From an uncultured Paraglaciecola sp. (GTDB lineage: Bacteria; Pseudomonadota; Gammaproteobacteria; Enterobacterales; Alteromonadaceae), in assembly GCF_937123705.1 (NCBI RefSeq), contig NZ_CAKZKO010000047.1:1-64000 (forward strand): a stretch of 64,000 nucleotides of DNA, read 5' to 3'. The first letter of the stretch is position 1; each line of letters opens with the position of its first letter. The translations under genes and the position numbers were made by a program. Shown piece after piece: positions 1 to 9,867 of the stretch. The notes under the pieces are model-generated. The model made no database searches. It had not been told where the DNA came from and worked only from the letters and a program-made list of their open reading frames with translations.

Positions 1-73
1 AAACATGGACTTGACAACTCTTAAAATAATTTCGACAACTATTAATGCAAACGTAGACGGAGGTAATGAATAA
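1..73 (+). CDS. Possible C-terminal tail of an upstream gene (partial)
   Basis: A reading frame is open from the left edge and stops at 71-73. Its last residues are NMDLTTLKIISTTINANVDGG followed by NE in outline, too few to recognise. Its stop overlaps the ATG of a 25-codon frame at 73-150 (TAATG), and a GGAGG sits at 60-64 just upstream. The overlap and the ribosome-binding-like motif suggest translational coupling, but both frames are short and may be chance. No function can be given. Confidence 0.2.
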   Translation, partial: NMDLTTLKIISTTINANVDGGNE

Positions 74-489
74 TGAAATTAACTACAAACAACATCAAAG
101 GAACTAGCGGTACAACTGAGTTTGGAAAAGCATTTATTTCATCGATGTAAACGCCAGGAGTATTAGGTGTCATTGGTAACTTTATTTTAGTGATAAGAGA
201 TTAGGTGAAATAACTAACAAGGCCTATTATTAAGACATGATCGTTGGCACCTCTATTTCTCGCAATTTAGCATTTAATTTAAAAAGAGCCACACTCCTTT
301 GTTCTTTCTAGTTGAATCATAGATTGTACTTCTCTATCCACTTTCTTCAGCAATAAAACATTTTACGAAAGAAAGCTCAGAAAAGAATCGGTATTAAATA
401 ATTTCAGAATTTTACAAACCAACAAATTTCTATATGGACGAATCATTAGTAATTGATAATTGGTCTTTTAACATTCATAACTCGTCATT

Positions 490-802
490 AGCCCCGTGTC
501 TCAACAAACCCCTGAAGTCTTAAAATACAACAACGAAAAACTAAGCTTTCAAGAAGAACCTTTGGCTCCCTACTTGGAATTTCATGAAATTGATGACCGT
601 TTTCTCTCTTATTCATCAGAAAATGAACGAGGATACATTGGTGTTTACGTATAAACCCATGGTTTTTCTCCTACACTCTCAGTCCAGACGATGCTGGCGA
701 CCGAATAAATCCGGTTGGTTAAATAACACTAATAGAGTAACGATCTTGAATTTAAAAAATCATTACTACTGGCTCTCTCAGAAATTTTATCGACTCATTT
801 GA
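490..802 (+). pseudogene. Decayed coding sequence, unknown family
   Basis: The frame starting near GTG 496 gives about 50 residues that look protein-like (segments such as KLSFQEEPLAPYLEF and SENERGYIGVYV) and then stops at 650-652. The other forward frames continue with plausible short segments (PWFFSYTLSPDDAGDRINPVG up to a stop near 720, then ITTGSLRNFIDSFEIPFN). Frame switching with intervening stops is what a gene broken by small insertions or deletions looks like. The ATG-initiated 72-codon frame at 584-802 has a low-complexity, non-protein-like translation and is not taken as a gene. The EPL...YLE...RGYIGVY pattern recalls a family of small uncharacterised proteins, but this is memory of a pattern only. 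Confidence 0.3.
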
Positions 803-815
803 AATTCCCTTTAAC

Positions 816-852
816 AAAAAATTGCCATCTTCTTCATATACGGCAATTTTTT
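816..852. terminator. Bidirectional intrinsic terminator
   Basis: A perfect 10-bp stem, AAAAATTGCC at 816-825 with GGCAATTTTT at 842-851, encloses a 16-nt loop. It carries T-rich flanks on both strands, so it can end transcripts from either side. It lies after the decayed segment and before the sialidase-like gene. Confidence 0.65.
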
Positions 853-917
853 GCCGCCTTTGCATTTAGTTTTTACTTGAGTTTCAATGGCTTAAATTAT
901 TAAAAAAAGTTTAAAAA

Positions 918-1844
918 ATGCAGCTTAATTGGCTAGAAAAGATAGGACATAAAGCAAATCACAATGCTTTTGTGGATTTGTGTGAGTTTAAACAACAGTT
1001 ATTTTGTTGTTACAGAGAAGCAGAAAATCATATTAGTGCCGACGGTTCTATCCGTATTCTGTGCTTAGATCTATCAGGTAATGTTTTGTATTCAGATAAA
1101 ATCACTGTGCCAAACACAGACTTAAGAGACCCAAAACTAACCCTTACGCCTGAAGGGCAATTGCTACTACTTGCCTATGCTCGGCAAACTTCTGTCAACA
1201 ATCAAACCATTACTAGGCGTAATTTAACTTGGCTATCACAAACTGGACATACTTGGTCAGCGGCAAAAGAATGTGCCCAAGCAGGATGGTGGTTATGGCG
1301 ACTAAGGTGGCATAAAGATACGGCCTATGGCTTTGCTTACAACCGAAAGCAAAACGCTATCCATTTATATTCTGGTAATCCAAGAAGAAGCTTTCACCTG
1401 CATCAGCCCTATGCCCTAAGTTTAAGTCAGCACAAAAAGGGTTACCCTAATGAAAGCGATATTATTTTTGACAACCAAAAGGCCTATGCGTTGGTTCGAA
1501 GAGATGCCGACAGTTATTCAGCGCAACTTGGGCACAGTCGATTTCCGTACAAAAAATGGAAATGGATTGATTTAGGACGTTACATAGGAGGACCAGTGAT
1601 GTTGGCTCTTGAGGAAAATTTCGCCTTAGTAGCAGGTAGGATTGTCAAACAAGGAAAACTTGTAACAGGGTTACTGAGAATGAATTTGTTGAACGGTGAT
1701 CTTCAAGAATTATTGATTTTACCCTCTGCAGGAGACAACAGCTATCCAGGCTTAGTATTGAAAGGCACGTTGCTTTACGTTAGTTATTACTCATCTCATG
1801 AAGATCACAAAAGTTGTGTGTATTTGGCACAAATCAACATGTGA
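918..1844 (+). CDS. Sialidase-fold (BNR-like) protein
   Basis: This 308-residue protein looks like the cytoplasmic exo-alpha-sialidase/neuraminidase-like six-bladed propeller family. Segments such as HNAFVDLCEF, YREAENHISADGSIRIL and DLRDPKLTLTPEGQLLL match the family pattern of an early aspartate, a fetched-data strand and a DLRDPKL blade. There is no signal peptide, so it probably acts in the cytoplasm, unlike secreted sialidases. No complete Asp-box cluster or catalytic Tyr/Glu set can be assigned with confidence, so true sialidase activity is unproven. No clear Shine-Dalgarno precedes the ATG. It converges with flgL, leaving only 17 bp between them, and seems unrelated to motility. Confidence 0.6.
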   Translation: MQLNWLEKIGHKANHNAFVDLCEFKQQLFCCYREAENHISADGSIRILCLDLSGNVLYSDKITVPNTDLRDPKLTLTPEGQLLLLAYARQTSVNNQTITRRNLTWLSQTGHTWSAAKECAQAGWWLWRLRWHKDTAYGFAYNRKQNAIHLYSGNPRRSFHLHQPYALSLSQHKKGYPNESDIIFDNQKAYALVRRDADSYSAQLGHSRFPYKKWKWIDLGRYIGGPVMLALEENFALVAGRIVKQGKLVTGLLRMNLLNGDLQELLILPSAGDNSYPGLVLKGTLLYVSYYSSHEDHKSCVYLAQINM

Positions 1845-1861
1845 TTATTTCTTACTCAACC

Positions 1862-3085
1862 CTAAATAAAATCAAATAACGAGGTACCTGTCACTCGATT
1901 GAAGGTCGATTGCGCCGCCTGCAAAGCAGTTTCTTGACGGGCTAGCTCAGATACTGCTTCGGCGTAATCGACTTCTTCGATATTTGAGCGGGCCGTTTTA
2001 TTGGATATCTCAAGATCTAAATTCGAAGCGAAAACTGAATCTGCGGTGTTTCTTCTACCACCCAAGGTGGAAATAGCGTTTTCGATACTGGTGAGTGAAT
2101 TATCCACTCCCATTAAAGCGTCGGTTAGGGCCTCATCAAAATCAGAATTAGATATATTTTCGTTGTTTAGCGCAATCACAAAATCATTCAACGTTTCGGC
2201 AATATTTTTTTTCTGCGGAGGCTCTAATTGGAAATTAACCGTGTCTCCTGGCCCCCCTGTCATACTCACTTCTAATCCCTTATAGAAAATGCCATTACCA
2301 CTTGAAAAATCTACCGTATCTAGTACCGCACCTGTTCCTACATTGGTAATTTGTGCTTGGGTAGCCGACAAAATACTGATCTGAAATTCATTATTGGCTG
2401 GCGTAACGGCGTCATAATTTACCTCATGAAATTTATCAAAAGCCGACTGACCCTGTATATCAACCGCAACATTGGTTGCACCAACCGCACCGCTAATGGT
2501 GGTTTTAAGGCGTGCAAAGACATCTTCAAATACATCTAACCCTGAATTATTCATTTGTAGACCAATAGTATCCGAGACTTGAATTTTGTTTTCACCTCCA
2601 TCTCCTTCGAACGTGTACTTATTTCCTGCTGCACTAGGGTTATATTGAAATGCCGGAGATGCCGACTGAAACCCCGCAAATATATATTCGCCTGCAGGGT
2701 TCCGGCTGTTCATCAGCTCAAAGACTTGATCAGTAATTTGACTAATTTCAACCGCTATAGCCTTTCTATCATCTATGCCTACTATGCCATTACCAGATTG
2801 CACCATCAGTACTCGCGCTCGGTCTACTGCGTTATTCACACTACTTAAAACCGTTTCTTCTTGCTCTAAACTATTCACCAATAAGTTACTGTTTTTTTTG
2901 TACTGATTTATAAGCTCTATCTCTTCGGTCAAGCGTATTACTTGAGCCGTGCCAACCGGATCATCAGAGGGTCGTAACAATTTTTTACCTGACGCCAGCT
3001 GCTGCTGAACATCAGACAAATCAGATTGATTTTCTAATACTGATCGAATGCTGCGGTCGTATAATTGCCCTGTGGATATGCGCAT
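1862..3085 (-). CDS. flgL: Flagellar hook-filament junction protein FlgL
   Basis: FlgL (HAP3) joins the hook to the flagellin filament. The 407-residue protein begins with the flagellin-like N-terminal helix (MRISTGQLYDRSI, then LASGKKLLRPSDDP), and its C-terminus (ALQAAQSTFNRVTGTSLFDFI) supplies the matching helix of the D0/D1 core. It is longer than the 317-residue enterobacterial protein because of a larger variable centre, which is common in marine polar flagella. It is the last gene of the flgFGHIJKL run, 50 bp after flgK, with no promoter seen in that gap. It ends close to the convergent sialidase-like gene. Confidence 0.93.
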   Translation of the reverse strand: MRISTGQLYDRSIRSVLENQSDLSDVQQQLASGKKLLRPSDDPVGTAQVIRLTEEIELINQYKKNSNLLVNSLEQEETVLSSVNNAVDRARVLMVQSGNGIVGIDDRKAIAVEISQITDQVFELMNSRNPAGEYIFAGFQSASPAFQYNPSAAGNKYTFEGDGGENKIQVSDTIGLQMNNSGLDVFEDVFARLKTTISGAVGATNVAVDIQGQSAFDKFHEVNYDAVTPANNEFQISILSATQAQITNVGTGAVLDTVDFSSGNGIFYKGLEVSMTGGPGDTVNFQLEPPQKKNIAETLNDFVIALNNENISNSDFDEALTDALMGVDNSLTSIENAISTLGGRRNTADSVFASNLDLEISNKTARSNIEEVDYAEAVSELARQETALQAAQSTFNRVTGTSLFDFI

Positions 3086-3135
3086 AATTTATCCCTTATT
3101 AACCTTGGTTTTGATCTAGGCTCTTTTCTTACGGT

Positions 3136-5298
3136 TTATCTTACTATGCCAAGAATAGTATTAAACAACTCTTGGGCTGTGCCCAGTAATCTAGCGGCGG
3201 CCGAATAAGACTGTTGAAATCTGACCAAATTGGCCGCTTCTTCATCTAAACTCACTCCTGAAACTGACTCAAACCAGTCTTTTGATTGAGATTTTAAGGC
3301 GTTGGCAGCTTGTAAAGATACATCTGCACTGGATGCCTTCTGGCCTATATCGCTCACAATATTGCCATAAGCTTCGTGAAAACTAATTGGTTGGCCGGAT
3401 CCCGAATTATTCACTTGCATAGTGTCCTGATTTTGCAAATCAGCCATCACCAAACCATTCCGGTTATCGTTTAACCCATCGGTGTTATAGCCGATAGCAA
3501 AACTATCACCGGCTTTAGGTACACCTTGCAATGATAGATCAAATCCTGGGTAGTCATCTAAGGCACTAAATGCAGCTGGCCATGGCGGTGCCGCACCAGC
3601 GCTTTCTGCTTGGGCCAAAAGGTTACTCAAATCAGTAGTCCCCGTTACTGTGGTTATAACGGTTCCGGCACTGTCTAACACTTGATATTCATCACTAGCT
3701 GTAAATAAAATTTGAGCGGGAGCACCCACACCACCCGCGCCTGTGGGAGAGTTACCCGGTCCATGTATACCACCAGCCCCATCAAAAACAGAGGCTCTAC
3801 TATCGGAAAAAGTATTATCGACAAAAGTATTAGTGACACTAGTAGAAATCAGCAACGCATCACCTAAGTTATTAAGATCTGCATCCACGCGAATGGGTGA
3901 GGCAAGGGCTAAGTCCTCTGGCCTTGTCATAGACACTTCGATACGGTCCGCCGTATCTTTGGTAGGCTGAATTAAAAACTGATCACCAGCCGTGTATCCC
4001 GCGCCACTTGCAAATTCTAATTCAATGCCACCTATTACCGGTGAAAAAGTCCCCGTCTGTGCATCTACTGCCGGGTAGTTTTGAGTAATTGGATTACCAT
4101 TTACATCTGTTACTGGTGAGCCATCAATATTCAAAGCCGACACTGTGATATCTAGTGTTGGGGGTAAACCTGGAGTGACACTATTGATGGTTACTTCATA
4201 ATCGGCGCTGGTGACTTCACTTCCTGCACCTGGGGTTATGCGTCCATAGACCGAACTAGTAGGGTTAGCATTATTGGGGTAATTTAATCCCGCAATATCC
4301 GGTAATGAAAAAACATTCGTGCCAAGTTGTTGATCTAAATCCATCCCCTGACGATTCTGAGTATTAATGGAGTCTGCCAACGCGATAGCAATTTGTCCGA
4401 GCTCTCGGCGACTGGTTTCAAGCACTTCATCACGGTATCTAAATAGTCCGCCTATAGTGCCGCCTAATTTTGTTTCGAGTATATTTAATGAAGTAGGTTT
4501 ACCATTGCTGGTAAGTTGCAATGATTTGTAATTTAAGTCTGCATCATTGTTAACTTCAAATACACTAAATGAACCATCCTCTAACACTAAAGATTCACCA
4601 GAGCTTAAATTAACCATCACCGAGCCATCATCCTTAGCACTTTGACGCACTTCAATAGACACTAAACTGGAGAGTTCCAAAATGGCATTATCCCGTTGAT
4701 TTTTTAACGCACCAGGCTCTTCATGTGGGTTGTTCGCCTGACTAACACGAATTGCGTCATTTAGATCTGCGATAGATTGCACGATTGAGTTTAGGTTATC
4801 AATATTGGCATTGACTTCAATGTTGAGCTCTTCTTCTTTATCTCGTAAGAAACCCGACATAGTGCCAATTTGCCCCACTAAGGATCCCGCTTCGCCTAGT
4901 ACTAACTGCCGACTCGAAATATTTGTAGGGTCATCATTTGCGGTTTGCACCGAACCAAAAAAGCGGCTCATACTGGCAGAAATACTATTGGCTTCACTGG
5001 CAAATACATTGTCTATAACAGCGGTTTTGTTGTAGTAATTCTCGAACTCACTTTGCAACGTGGTGTCACGGCGTAGTTGATTCTGCGCAAATATATTGAT
5101 CACTCTTTCTGTGGTTGAACGCCCAACGCCGCCGGTTAACTGACTTTCAAAGTGAGTACGTTCGCGAACGTAACCTTCAGTATTTACATTGGCAATATTA
5201 TGACCTGTGGTATTTAACAATTTATTACTGGCGTTAACACCACTTGTGGCAATGGAAAACATATCCGCATTGCGAGAATTATGAGAGCTTGTAATCAT
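3136..5298 (-). CDS. flgK: Flagellar hook-associated protein FlgK
   Basis: FlgK (HAP1) forms the first junction zone between hook and filament. The N-terminus has the rod/hook family motif (ATSGVNASNKLLNTTGHNIANVNTEGY), written here as the ANVNTEGY box near residue 40. The C-terminus (EAANLVRFQQSYSAAARLL) carries the conserved terminal helix. At 720 residues it is well above the 547 of E. coli; the extra length lies in a large central variable region rich in Gly, Asp and Thr. The ATG at 5298 overlaps the flgJ stop (ATGA), implying translational coupling. A downstream ATG at 5262, nearer the usual family start, is an alternative but has a poorer Shine-Dalgarno. Confidence 0.93.
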   Translation of the reverse strand: MITSSHNSRNADMFSIATSGVNASNKLLNTTGHNIANVNTEGYVRERTHFESQLTGGVGRSTTERVINIFAQNQLRRDTTLQSEFENYYNKTAVIDNVFASEANSISASMSRFFGSVQTANDDPTNISSRQLVLGEAGSLVGQIGTMSGFLRDKEEELNIEVNANIDNLNSIVQSIADLNDAIRVSQANNPHEEPGALKNQRDNAILELSSLVSIEVRQSAKDDGSVMVNLSSGESLVLEDGSFSVFEVNNDADLNYKSLQLTSNGKPTSLNILETKLGGTIGGLFRYRDEVLETSRRELGQIAIALADSINTQNRQGMDLDQQLGTNVFSLPDIAGLNYPNNANPTSSVYGRITPGAGSEVTSADYEVTINSVTPGLPPTLDITVSALNIDGSPVTDVNGNPITQNYPAVDAQTGTFSPVIGGIELEFASGAGYTAGDQFLIQPTKDTADRIEVSMTRPEDLALASPIRVDADLNNLGDALLISTSVTNTFVDNTFSDSRASVFDGAGGIHGPGNSPTGAGGVGAPAQILFTASDEYQVLDSAGTVITTVTGTTDLSNLLAQAESAGAAPPWPAAFSALDDYPGFDLSLQGVPKAGDSFAIGYNTDGLNDNRNGLVMADLQNQDTMQVNNSGSGQPISFHEAYGNIVSDIGQKASSADVSLQAANALKSQSKDWFESVSGVSLDEEAANLVRFQQSYSAAARLLGTAQELFNTILGIVR

Positions 5299-6287
5299 TT
5301 CATGTTATTCCCAGCACTCAAGGTGCTTAATGGCTCAACTGGATGGCTCTTAAATTGTTCACCTTCTAAAACTGACATCACTTTTGTAGCATAGTCAGGA
5401 TCGGTGGCGTAGCCGGCTTTTTGTAACTCGGAGAAATAATCATGAGGCGATTGACTTTGCTTTACCGCCTCTGCGTATCGTGCATTTTGTTTTACAAAGC
5501 CTACGTAATCTTGCATGGACTCGGCAAAAGAATCATACACTCTAAAGGGCGCCTTCTTGGTCGCTGGCACACCTTGTTTAAACTCTATGGTATCGACTAT
5601 CGCTCGGTCACCTTGCCAACGCCTATCGGCTTTAATCCCAAACAAATTATGGGAATTTTGTCCTGAAGTGTTGTGGATCATGTGTTGCCCCCAGCCTGTT
5701 TCAACTGCTGCTTGAGCTAATAGAGCTTTGGGATCTATGCCTAGTTGCTGGGTAGCCTGCTGCGCGGCGGGATAAAGCTGCTCGATAAAAGACTGGGCAT
5801 TGTCAAACGCGGCGGTTTTAAACGAGGGAAAAGTTTTTATTGCTTGCTTGTCCAGTACGGCTTGTTGCGCTTGTTGTGTGCTGTCTACAGCATTACGATT
5901 GATGCTAGAAATATTACCATCGTTACGCAACGCATCAGCAGGCATATAGCCTTCACCCGAGTTGCCCAGTTGCCGTACTATGATTTCTGCCAAACCTATT
6001 GTACCACTACTGGATAAATCAGTAGCTATCTGCGTATCGTGCATATCTCGATAAAACTTCACTTGCTGAGAATTAAATGGGCTGTCTTTATCCGCCATCA
6101 CATCTTGGGCTTTACGCATAGACTTAAGCATCATTTGCACAAAAACGGCTTCGAACTGCTTAGCTGCTTCGTCCAATGCCTTGCTGTCGCCACTTTGTGC
6201 AGCGCGGCGCAATTTATCTAAGCCTTTAATATCATTGGCATTTCTAGATAATTCTAGTGGGTCTTTAGTGATAAATGACTGTTCCAT
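5295..6287 (-). CDS. flgJ: Peptidoglycan hydrolase and rod-capping protein FlgJ
   Basis: FlgJ caps the growing rod and opens the peptidoglycan for it in the periplasm. Residues about 30-110 form the rod-binding domain (LDEAAKQFEAVFVQMMLKSMR). Residues about 165-310 form the glucosaminidase domain (GH73) with the catalytic-glutamate motif AAVETGWGQHMIHN and the LFGIKAD motif. The 330-residue length and bifunctional layout are typical of gammaproteobacteria. It lies between flgI (12 bp upstream) and flgK (4-bp overlap) in the same operon. Confidence 0.93.
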   Translation of the reverse strand: MEQSFITKDPLELSRNANDIKGLDKLRRAAQSGDSKALDEAAKQFEAVFVQMMLKSMRKAQDVMADKDSPFNSQQVKFYRDMHDTQIATDLSSSGTIGLAEIIVRQLGNSGEGYMPADALRNDGNISSINRNAVDSTQQAQQAVLDKQAIKTFPSFKTAAFDNAQSFIEQLYPAAQQATQQLGIDPKALLAQAAVETGWGQHMIHNTSGQNSHNLFGIKADRRWQGDRAIVDTIEFKQGVPATKKAPFRVYDSFAESMQDYVGFVKQNARYAEAVKQSQSPHDYFSELQKAGYATDPDYATKVMSVLEGEQFKSHPVEPLSTLSAGNNMK

Positions 6288-6299
6288 AATAGATAACCT

Positions 6300-7412
6300 T
6301 TAAATGACGACCAAGTCGCCCTGCAAAGCACCTGCTTCTCGTAGTGCCTCTAAAATCGCCATAAGGTCACCTGGTGCTGCACCCACTTCATTCACTGCTC
6401 TAACCAACTCATCCAAGGTAACGCCTGGGTTAAAGTTAAACATCCGAGTATCATCTAGATTCACATCGACAATGGATTGAGTTGTGACTACAGTCTCCCC
6501 TTCGGCCAAGGCATTAGGCTGCGAGACAGTTTGATTTTCTGCAATTGTGACTGTTAACCCTCCATGGGTAATGGCGGCTGGCAAAAGGCGTACATCTTCG
6601 CCAATCACTATGGTACCGGTGCGACTGTTGATCACTACTCGAGCCGAGGCTTTAGCAGGAGTAAACTCGAAGTTCTCTAGCGTGGCCAGAAACCCTACTC
6701 TTTGCCCCACATCTCTGGGTGCCGTGACCCTTACCGACGCGGCATCGATAGGCGTAGCAATAACATAGCCTTTACTGGGATCAGCGCCTAACCGTCTGTT
6801 AATAGTTTCGGCTAAGATTTTAGCGGTTGAAAAATCAGGATACTTCAAGTTAAGGGTTAAAAAGTCATTCTGCATAAAGCCACTTGCCACGGCCCGCTCA
6901 ACCAAACCACCGTTAGCAATTCTCCCTACAGTAGGCGTGTTGACCACTATTTTTGAGCCATCTCCCCCTTGGGCGCCAAAACCACTCACCACTAAACTAC
7001 CTTGAGCTATGGCATAAACATTACCATCTAAACCCTTTAGGAAAGTTTGTATCAAGGTGCCCCCTTGTAAACTAGCCGCTTCTCCGATAGAAGAAACAGT
7101 GACATCTATGGTCTGTCCTGGTTTGATAAAAGGCGGCAAAATGGCATGCACAGCAACGGCGGCAACGTTCTTAATTTTTGGCTTTAGGCTTGGATCTAGA
7201 CTGATACCAAAGTTTGTTAACATGGTGCGAAAACTTTGTTCGGTAAAGGGGCTTTGTTCACCGGTTCCGGGTAAGCCCACCACTAAGCCATAACCCACTA
7301 ATTGGTTACTTCTTACTCCTTGCACCGAAGCTAAATCTTTTATGCGCTGGGCAAAAGTGACAGGAGTCATTAATAAACTCGTCATTAACAACAATTTTAT
7401 AAATGCTTTCAT
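6300..7412 (-). CDS. flgI: Flagellar P-ring protein FlgI
   Basis: FlgI builds the P ring around the rod in the peptidoglycan layer. It has a cleavable Sec signal ([21 protein letters not shown]) followed directly by the family start [21 protein letters not shown]. The strong signature [10 protein letters not shown] lies near residue 45, and the C-terminus ([20 protein letters not shown]) is canonical. I place the start at the ATG at 7412 because a GGAGGA lies directly upstream; the longer frame would start at 7424 and swallow that site. The gene follows flgH closely. With the shorter start it is 370 residues, normal for the family. Confidence 0.93.
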   Translation of the reverse strand: MKAFIKLLLMTSLLMTPVTFAQRIKDLASVQGVRSNQLVGYGLVVGLPGTGEQSPFTEQSFRTMLTNFGISLDPSLKPKIKNVAAVAVHAILPPFIKPGQTIDVTVSSIGEAASLQGGTLIQTFLKGLDGNVYAIAQGSLVVSGFGAQGGDGSKIVVNTPTVGRIANGGLVERAVASGFMQNDFLTLNLKYPDFSTAKILAETINRRLGADPSKGYVIATPIDAASVRVTAPRDVGQRVGFLATLENFEFTPAKASARVVINSRTGTIVIGEDVRLLPAAITHGGLTVTIAENQTVSQPNALAEGETVVTTQSIVDVNLDDTRMFNFNPGVTLDELVRAVNEVGAAPGDLMAILEALREAGALQGDLVVI

Positions 7413-7425
7413 ACTATCCTCCATC

Positions 7426-8124
7426 TTAAAACGGCCAATATTCAGATGAGAAAAAGCCGCTTAACCAGCCTTCTTGATGAGAAGTAGCAAAGCTACCTGT
7501 GCCGCTATATTGAATTCGAGCGTTGGCGATTTTAGTTGACTCTATTTCGTTGGTCGGGCTCACATCAGCAGGACGTACCACACCCGTTAAGCGAATATAT
7601 TCGTCCCCGTTGTTCAAGGTGAGCCACTTTTCTCCTCTCACCAGCAAGTTTTGATTGGCCAACACTTGCACCACAGTGACAGAAATATTACCCACTAGGT
7701 TGTTACTTTGATTGGTTGAGGCATCACCGGCAAACTCGTTGCTTGTGCCTACCCCTAACTGGATCGCTTCACTGCCGATATTAACGTTGTTGCCTCCGAG
7801 TCCAACAATAGGGTTAACTTCAACATCGGTAGCCTTAGATGTACTGGTACCTGCTGATTTAGTGGCGCGGGTATTTTCTAGCAAGTTAACGGTAATAATA
7901 TCGCCAACCCGTCTAGCTTTTACATCAGAGTACAAACTGTTAGCCATATCAGACTGAAAAATTGAGCCGTCTTCGGTTACTTTTTGCCTAGGGATCTCTG
8001 GCAATATCGGGGCATAAAAGGGATCATTCGGCAAAGGTTGATGACTATCCGTCGATTGACACCCACTTAACAGTACTATGCCTAAACAGATATAAAATAA
8101 ATTGCGTAACCTTGACTTAATCAT
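7426..8124 (-). CDS. flgH: Flagellar L-ring lipoprotein FlgH
   Basis: FlgH forms the outer-membrane L ring of the basal body. The start at 8124 gives a lipoprotein signal ([22 protein letters not shown]) with the lipobox LSGC. Family motifs follow: the [24 protein letters not shown] region near residue 55 and [23 protein letters not shown] near residue 165 (both shown in outline). The longer frame to 8178 would overlap flgG and place a non-signal stretch before the lipobox, so it is rejected. At 232 residues it matches the usual 220-235. It is the third gene after the flgF promoter. Confidence 0.92.
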   Translation of the reverse strand: MIKSRLRNLFYICLGIVLLSGCQSTDSHQPLPNDPFYAPILPEIPRQKVTEDGSIFQSDMANSLYSDVKARRVGDIITVNLLENTRATKSAGTSTSKATDVEVNPIVGLGGNNVNIGSEAIQLGVGTSNEFAGDASTNQSNNLVGNISVTVVQVLANQNLLVRGEKWLTLNNGDEYIRLTGVVRPADVSPTNEIESTKIANARIQYSGTGSFATSHQEGWLSGFFSSEYWPF

Positions 8125-8140
8125 CTCTGTATTACTCTTA

Positions 8141-8929
8141 TTAAAGCTGCTGTATAACTTGACCCAACATCGAGTCAACGGCTGAAATAACTTTTGAGTT
8201 CATCTCGTATAATCGCTGGCTTTCTATCAAGTTGACTAACTCTTCTGTGACATTCACATTTGAAGTTTCTAGCGCCCCTTGCACTATAGTGCCTATGCCT
8301 TCCAAACCCGGCACCCCTTGTATAGGCGCACCACTCACGGCTGTTTCTACATACAAATTTTGCCCTGTTGGCTGCAAACCAGTAGGGTTGATGAAATCAG
8401 ATAGATTAATTTGTCCTAAAACTTGGGGATCGGCTTGTCCACGCACCGCAGCCGATACTTCACCGTCCTGAGAAATAGTAATTTGCTGAGCATTTTCGGG
8501 AACGGTAATTGTTGGCTGTAATAAGAAGCCAGCGCCAGGTGTCACAATCTGCCCTTGATCGTTCATAGTAAACTGACCGTTTCTGGTGTACGCAGTGCTG
8601 CCGTCGGGCTGCAATATTTCAAAATACCCTTTACCCTGCACCATCATATCCAAAGCATTTTCTGTGGTTAGCATATTGCCTTGGGTATGGGCCTTTTGGG
8701 TTGCTACTACTTTACTACCTGCACCTAACATCAAACCCGATGGCAACTCAGTATCGGCTGAAGAGCGCCCACCAGGTTGATTGATATTTTGATACAGTAA
8801 GTCTTCAAAAATAGCACGATCCTTTTTAAAGCCCACTGTGCTGGCATTCGCCAAGTTATTGGATATAACGGCCACATCAGTTTGTGCGGCATCTAAACCG
8901 GTTTTACTAATCCACAATGCAGGATGCAT
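8141..8929 (-). CDS. flgG: Flagellar distal rod protein FlgG
   Basis: FlgG makes the distal rod that runs through the L and P rings. It begins MHPALWISKTGLDAAQ and carries the rod/hook N-terminal motif ISNNLANASTVGFKK. The C-terminal motif NVNVTEELVNLIESQRLYEMNSK is diagnostic of the flagellar basal-body rod family. Its 262 residues are close to the 260 of E. coli FlgG. It sits 75 bp after flgF and 16 bp before flgH in the same transcription unit. Confidence 0.95.
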   Translation of the reverse strand: MHPALWISKTGLDAAQTDVAVISNNLANASTVGFKKDRAIFEDLLYQNINQPGGRSSADTELPSGLMLGAGSKVVATQKAHTQGNMLTTENALDMMVQGKGYFEILQPDGSTAYTRNGQFTMNDQGQIVTPGAGFLLQPTITVPENAQQITISQDGEVSAAVRGQADPQVLGQINLSDFINPTGLQPTGQNLYVETAVSGAPIQGVPGLEGIGTIVQGALETSNVNVTEELVNLIESQRLYEMNSKVISAVDSMLGQVIQQL

Positions 8930-9004
8930 AAATTCTCTCCTAAAAAAATCGTTCGTTAACTGTTTTAGCTAACGCTGAGTGATAAACCACTCCCAACAAA
9001 TATC

Positions 9005-9748
9005 CTAAATAATACGTAACAGTGAATTACCACGGGTATCTATCTCTTTTGCTTGCTTCATCATCTTGACTTGCATTTCGTAATGTCGTTGTAAGCTGAT
9101 CATATTCACCATTTCTTCTACGGGGTTAACATTGCTGCCTTCTAACACGCCTGTGCGAATATTGACTTGCAAATCAACCTCTGCCAATTCGCCACTTTTT
9201 AGTCGAAACAAACCGTCTGAACCACGCTCCATGTCTCGTACGTTAGGGTTCACAAGTTTCAAGTTACCTACTTCTTCTAAAACGGTGGCAGGCGCCCCTT
9301 GAGGCCGAACTGACAAGGTGCCGTCATTGGCGATATTGATATTGGACAAAGGAATAGGTAGAAAGACCGGGCCACCATCACCTACTATGGTATTGCCGTG
9401 GGAATCTTTAAGCTCACCATTTGGCCCTAGTTCGAAACTGCCGTTACGGCTATAAGCTTCATTGCCTTGGGCATCTAGCACCGAAAACCAGCCATCACCT
9501 TGGATCGCTAAATCGAGTTCACGACCCGTTTGTATCTGGGCCCCCCCATCAAAGTTATTAACGGCATTTTCTGTCATCGAAAAGACTCGAGTAGGCAAAC
9601 CTTCGCCAAAAGCGGGCATAGCACGGGCTTGCTCTAGTTGAGCCTTAAAGCCTGTTGTTTGGGCATTAGCCAAATTATTAGCGCGAACAGACGCACCTAA
9701 TAAGTCTTGTTTAGCGCCACTGGCGGCAATGTATAACAGTTTATCCAT
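9005..9748 (-). CDS. flgF: Flagellar proximal rod protein FlgF
   Basis: FlgF is a proximal rod subunit. The N-terminus (MDKLLYIAASGAKQDLLGAS) and the motif RANNLANAQTTGFKAQ fit FlgF rather than FlgG, as does its place just before flgG. The C-terminus NVNPVEEMVNMISLQRHYEMQVKMM is the conserved rod helix. It is 247 residues, normal for FlgF. It is the first gene of a separate unit: a 164-bp gap to flgE holds a terminator-like hairpin (9868-9888) and a near-perfect sigma-54 promoter (9788-9803). Confidence 0.94.
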   Translation of the reverse strand: MDKLLYIAASGAKQDLLGASVRANNLANAQTTGFKAQLEQARAMPAFGEGLPTRVFSMTENAVNNFDGGAQIQTGRELDLAIQGDGWFSVLDAQGNEAYSRNGSFELGPNGELKDSHGNTIVGDGGPVFLPIPLSNINIANDGTLSVRPQGAPATVLEEVGNLKLVNPNVRDMERGSDGLFRLKSGELAEVDLQVNIRTGVLEGSNVNPVEEMVNMISLQRHYEMQVKMMKQAKEIDTRGNSLLRII

Positions 9749-9787
9749 GACAGTTTATTGACTTTGATGAAACATAAACAAACACAA

Positions 9788-9803
9788 TGCAATTAAAGTG
9801 CCA
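9788..9803 (-). promoter_or_regulatory. Sigma-54 promoter of flgFGHIJKL
   Basis: Read on the minus strand the sequence is TGGCAC-TTTAA-TTGCA, an exact match to the RpoN consensus TGGCAC-N5-TTGCW. The -12 end lies about 40 bp before the flgF ATG, so transcription should start near 9776. This makes flgF onward an independently initiated class of flagellar genes, as in Pseudomonas. Confidence 0.85.
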
Positions 9804-9867
9804 TCAAATTTATGAAGAGAAATATTTGTTATAAGAAAGCGAAGTTTTAAGAGGATGTGTAAAATAA

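Larger units (their letters stand above)
1..917. other. Gene-poor AT-rich region at left edge
   Basis: Apart from the short frames at 1-150, the decayed segment at 490-802 and a hairpin at 816-851, I see no intact gene here. Base composition is AT-richer than in the neighbouring genes. No transposase, integrase or tRNA is visible. Confidence 0.5.

Noticed and set aside
225..265. Sigma-54-like TTGGCAC followed by TTTC near 244-260
   Set aside because: The -24 part is good, but the essential GC of the -12 box is TC, and there is no gene directly downstream.
584..802. 72-codon ATG frame near the left edge as a gene
   Set aside because: Its translation is not protein-like, and the other frames carry the better protein-like fragments.
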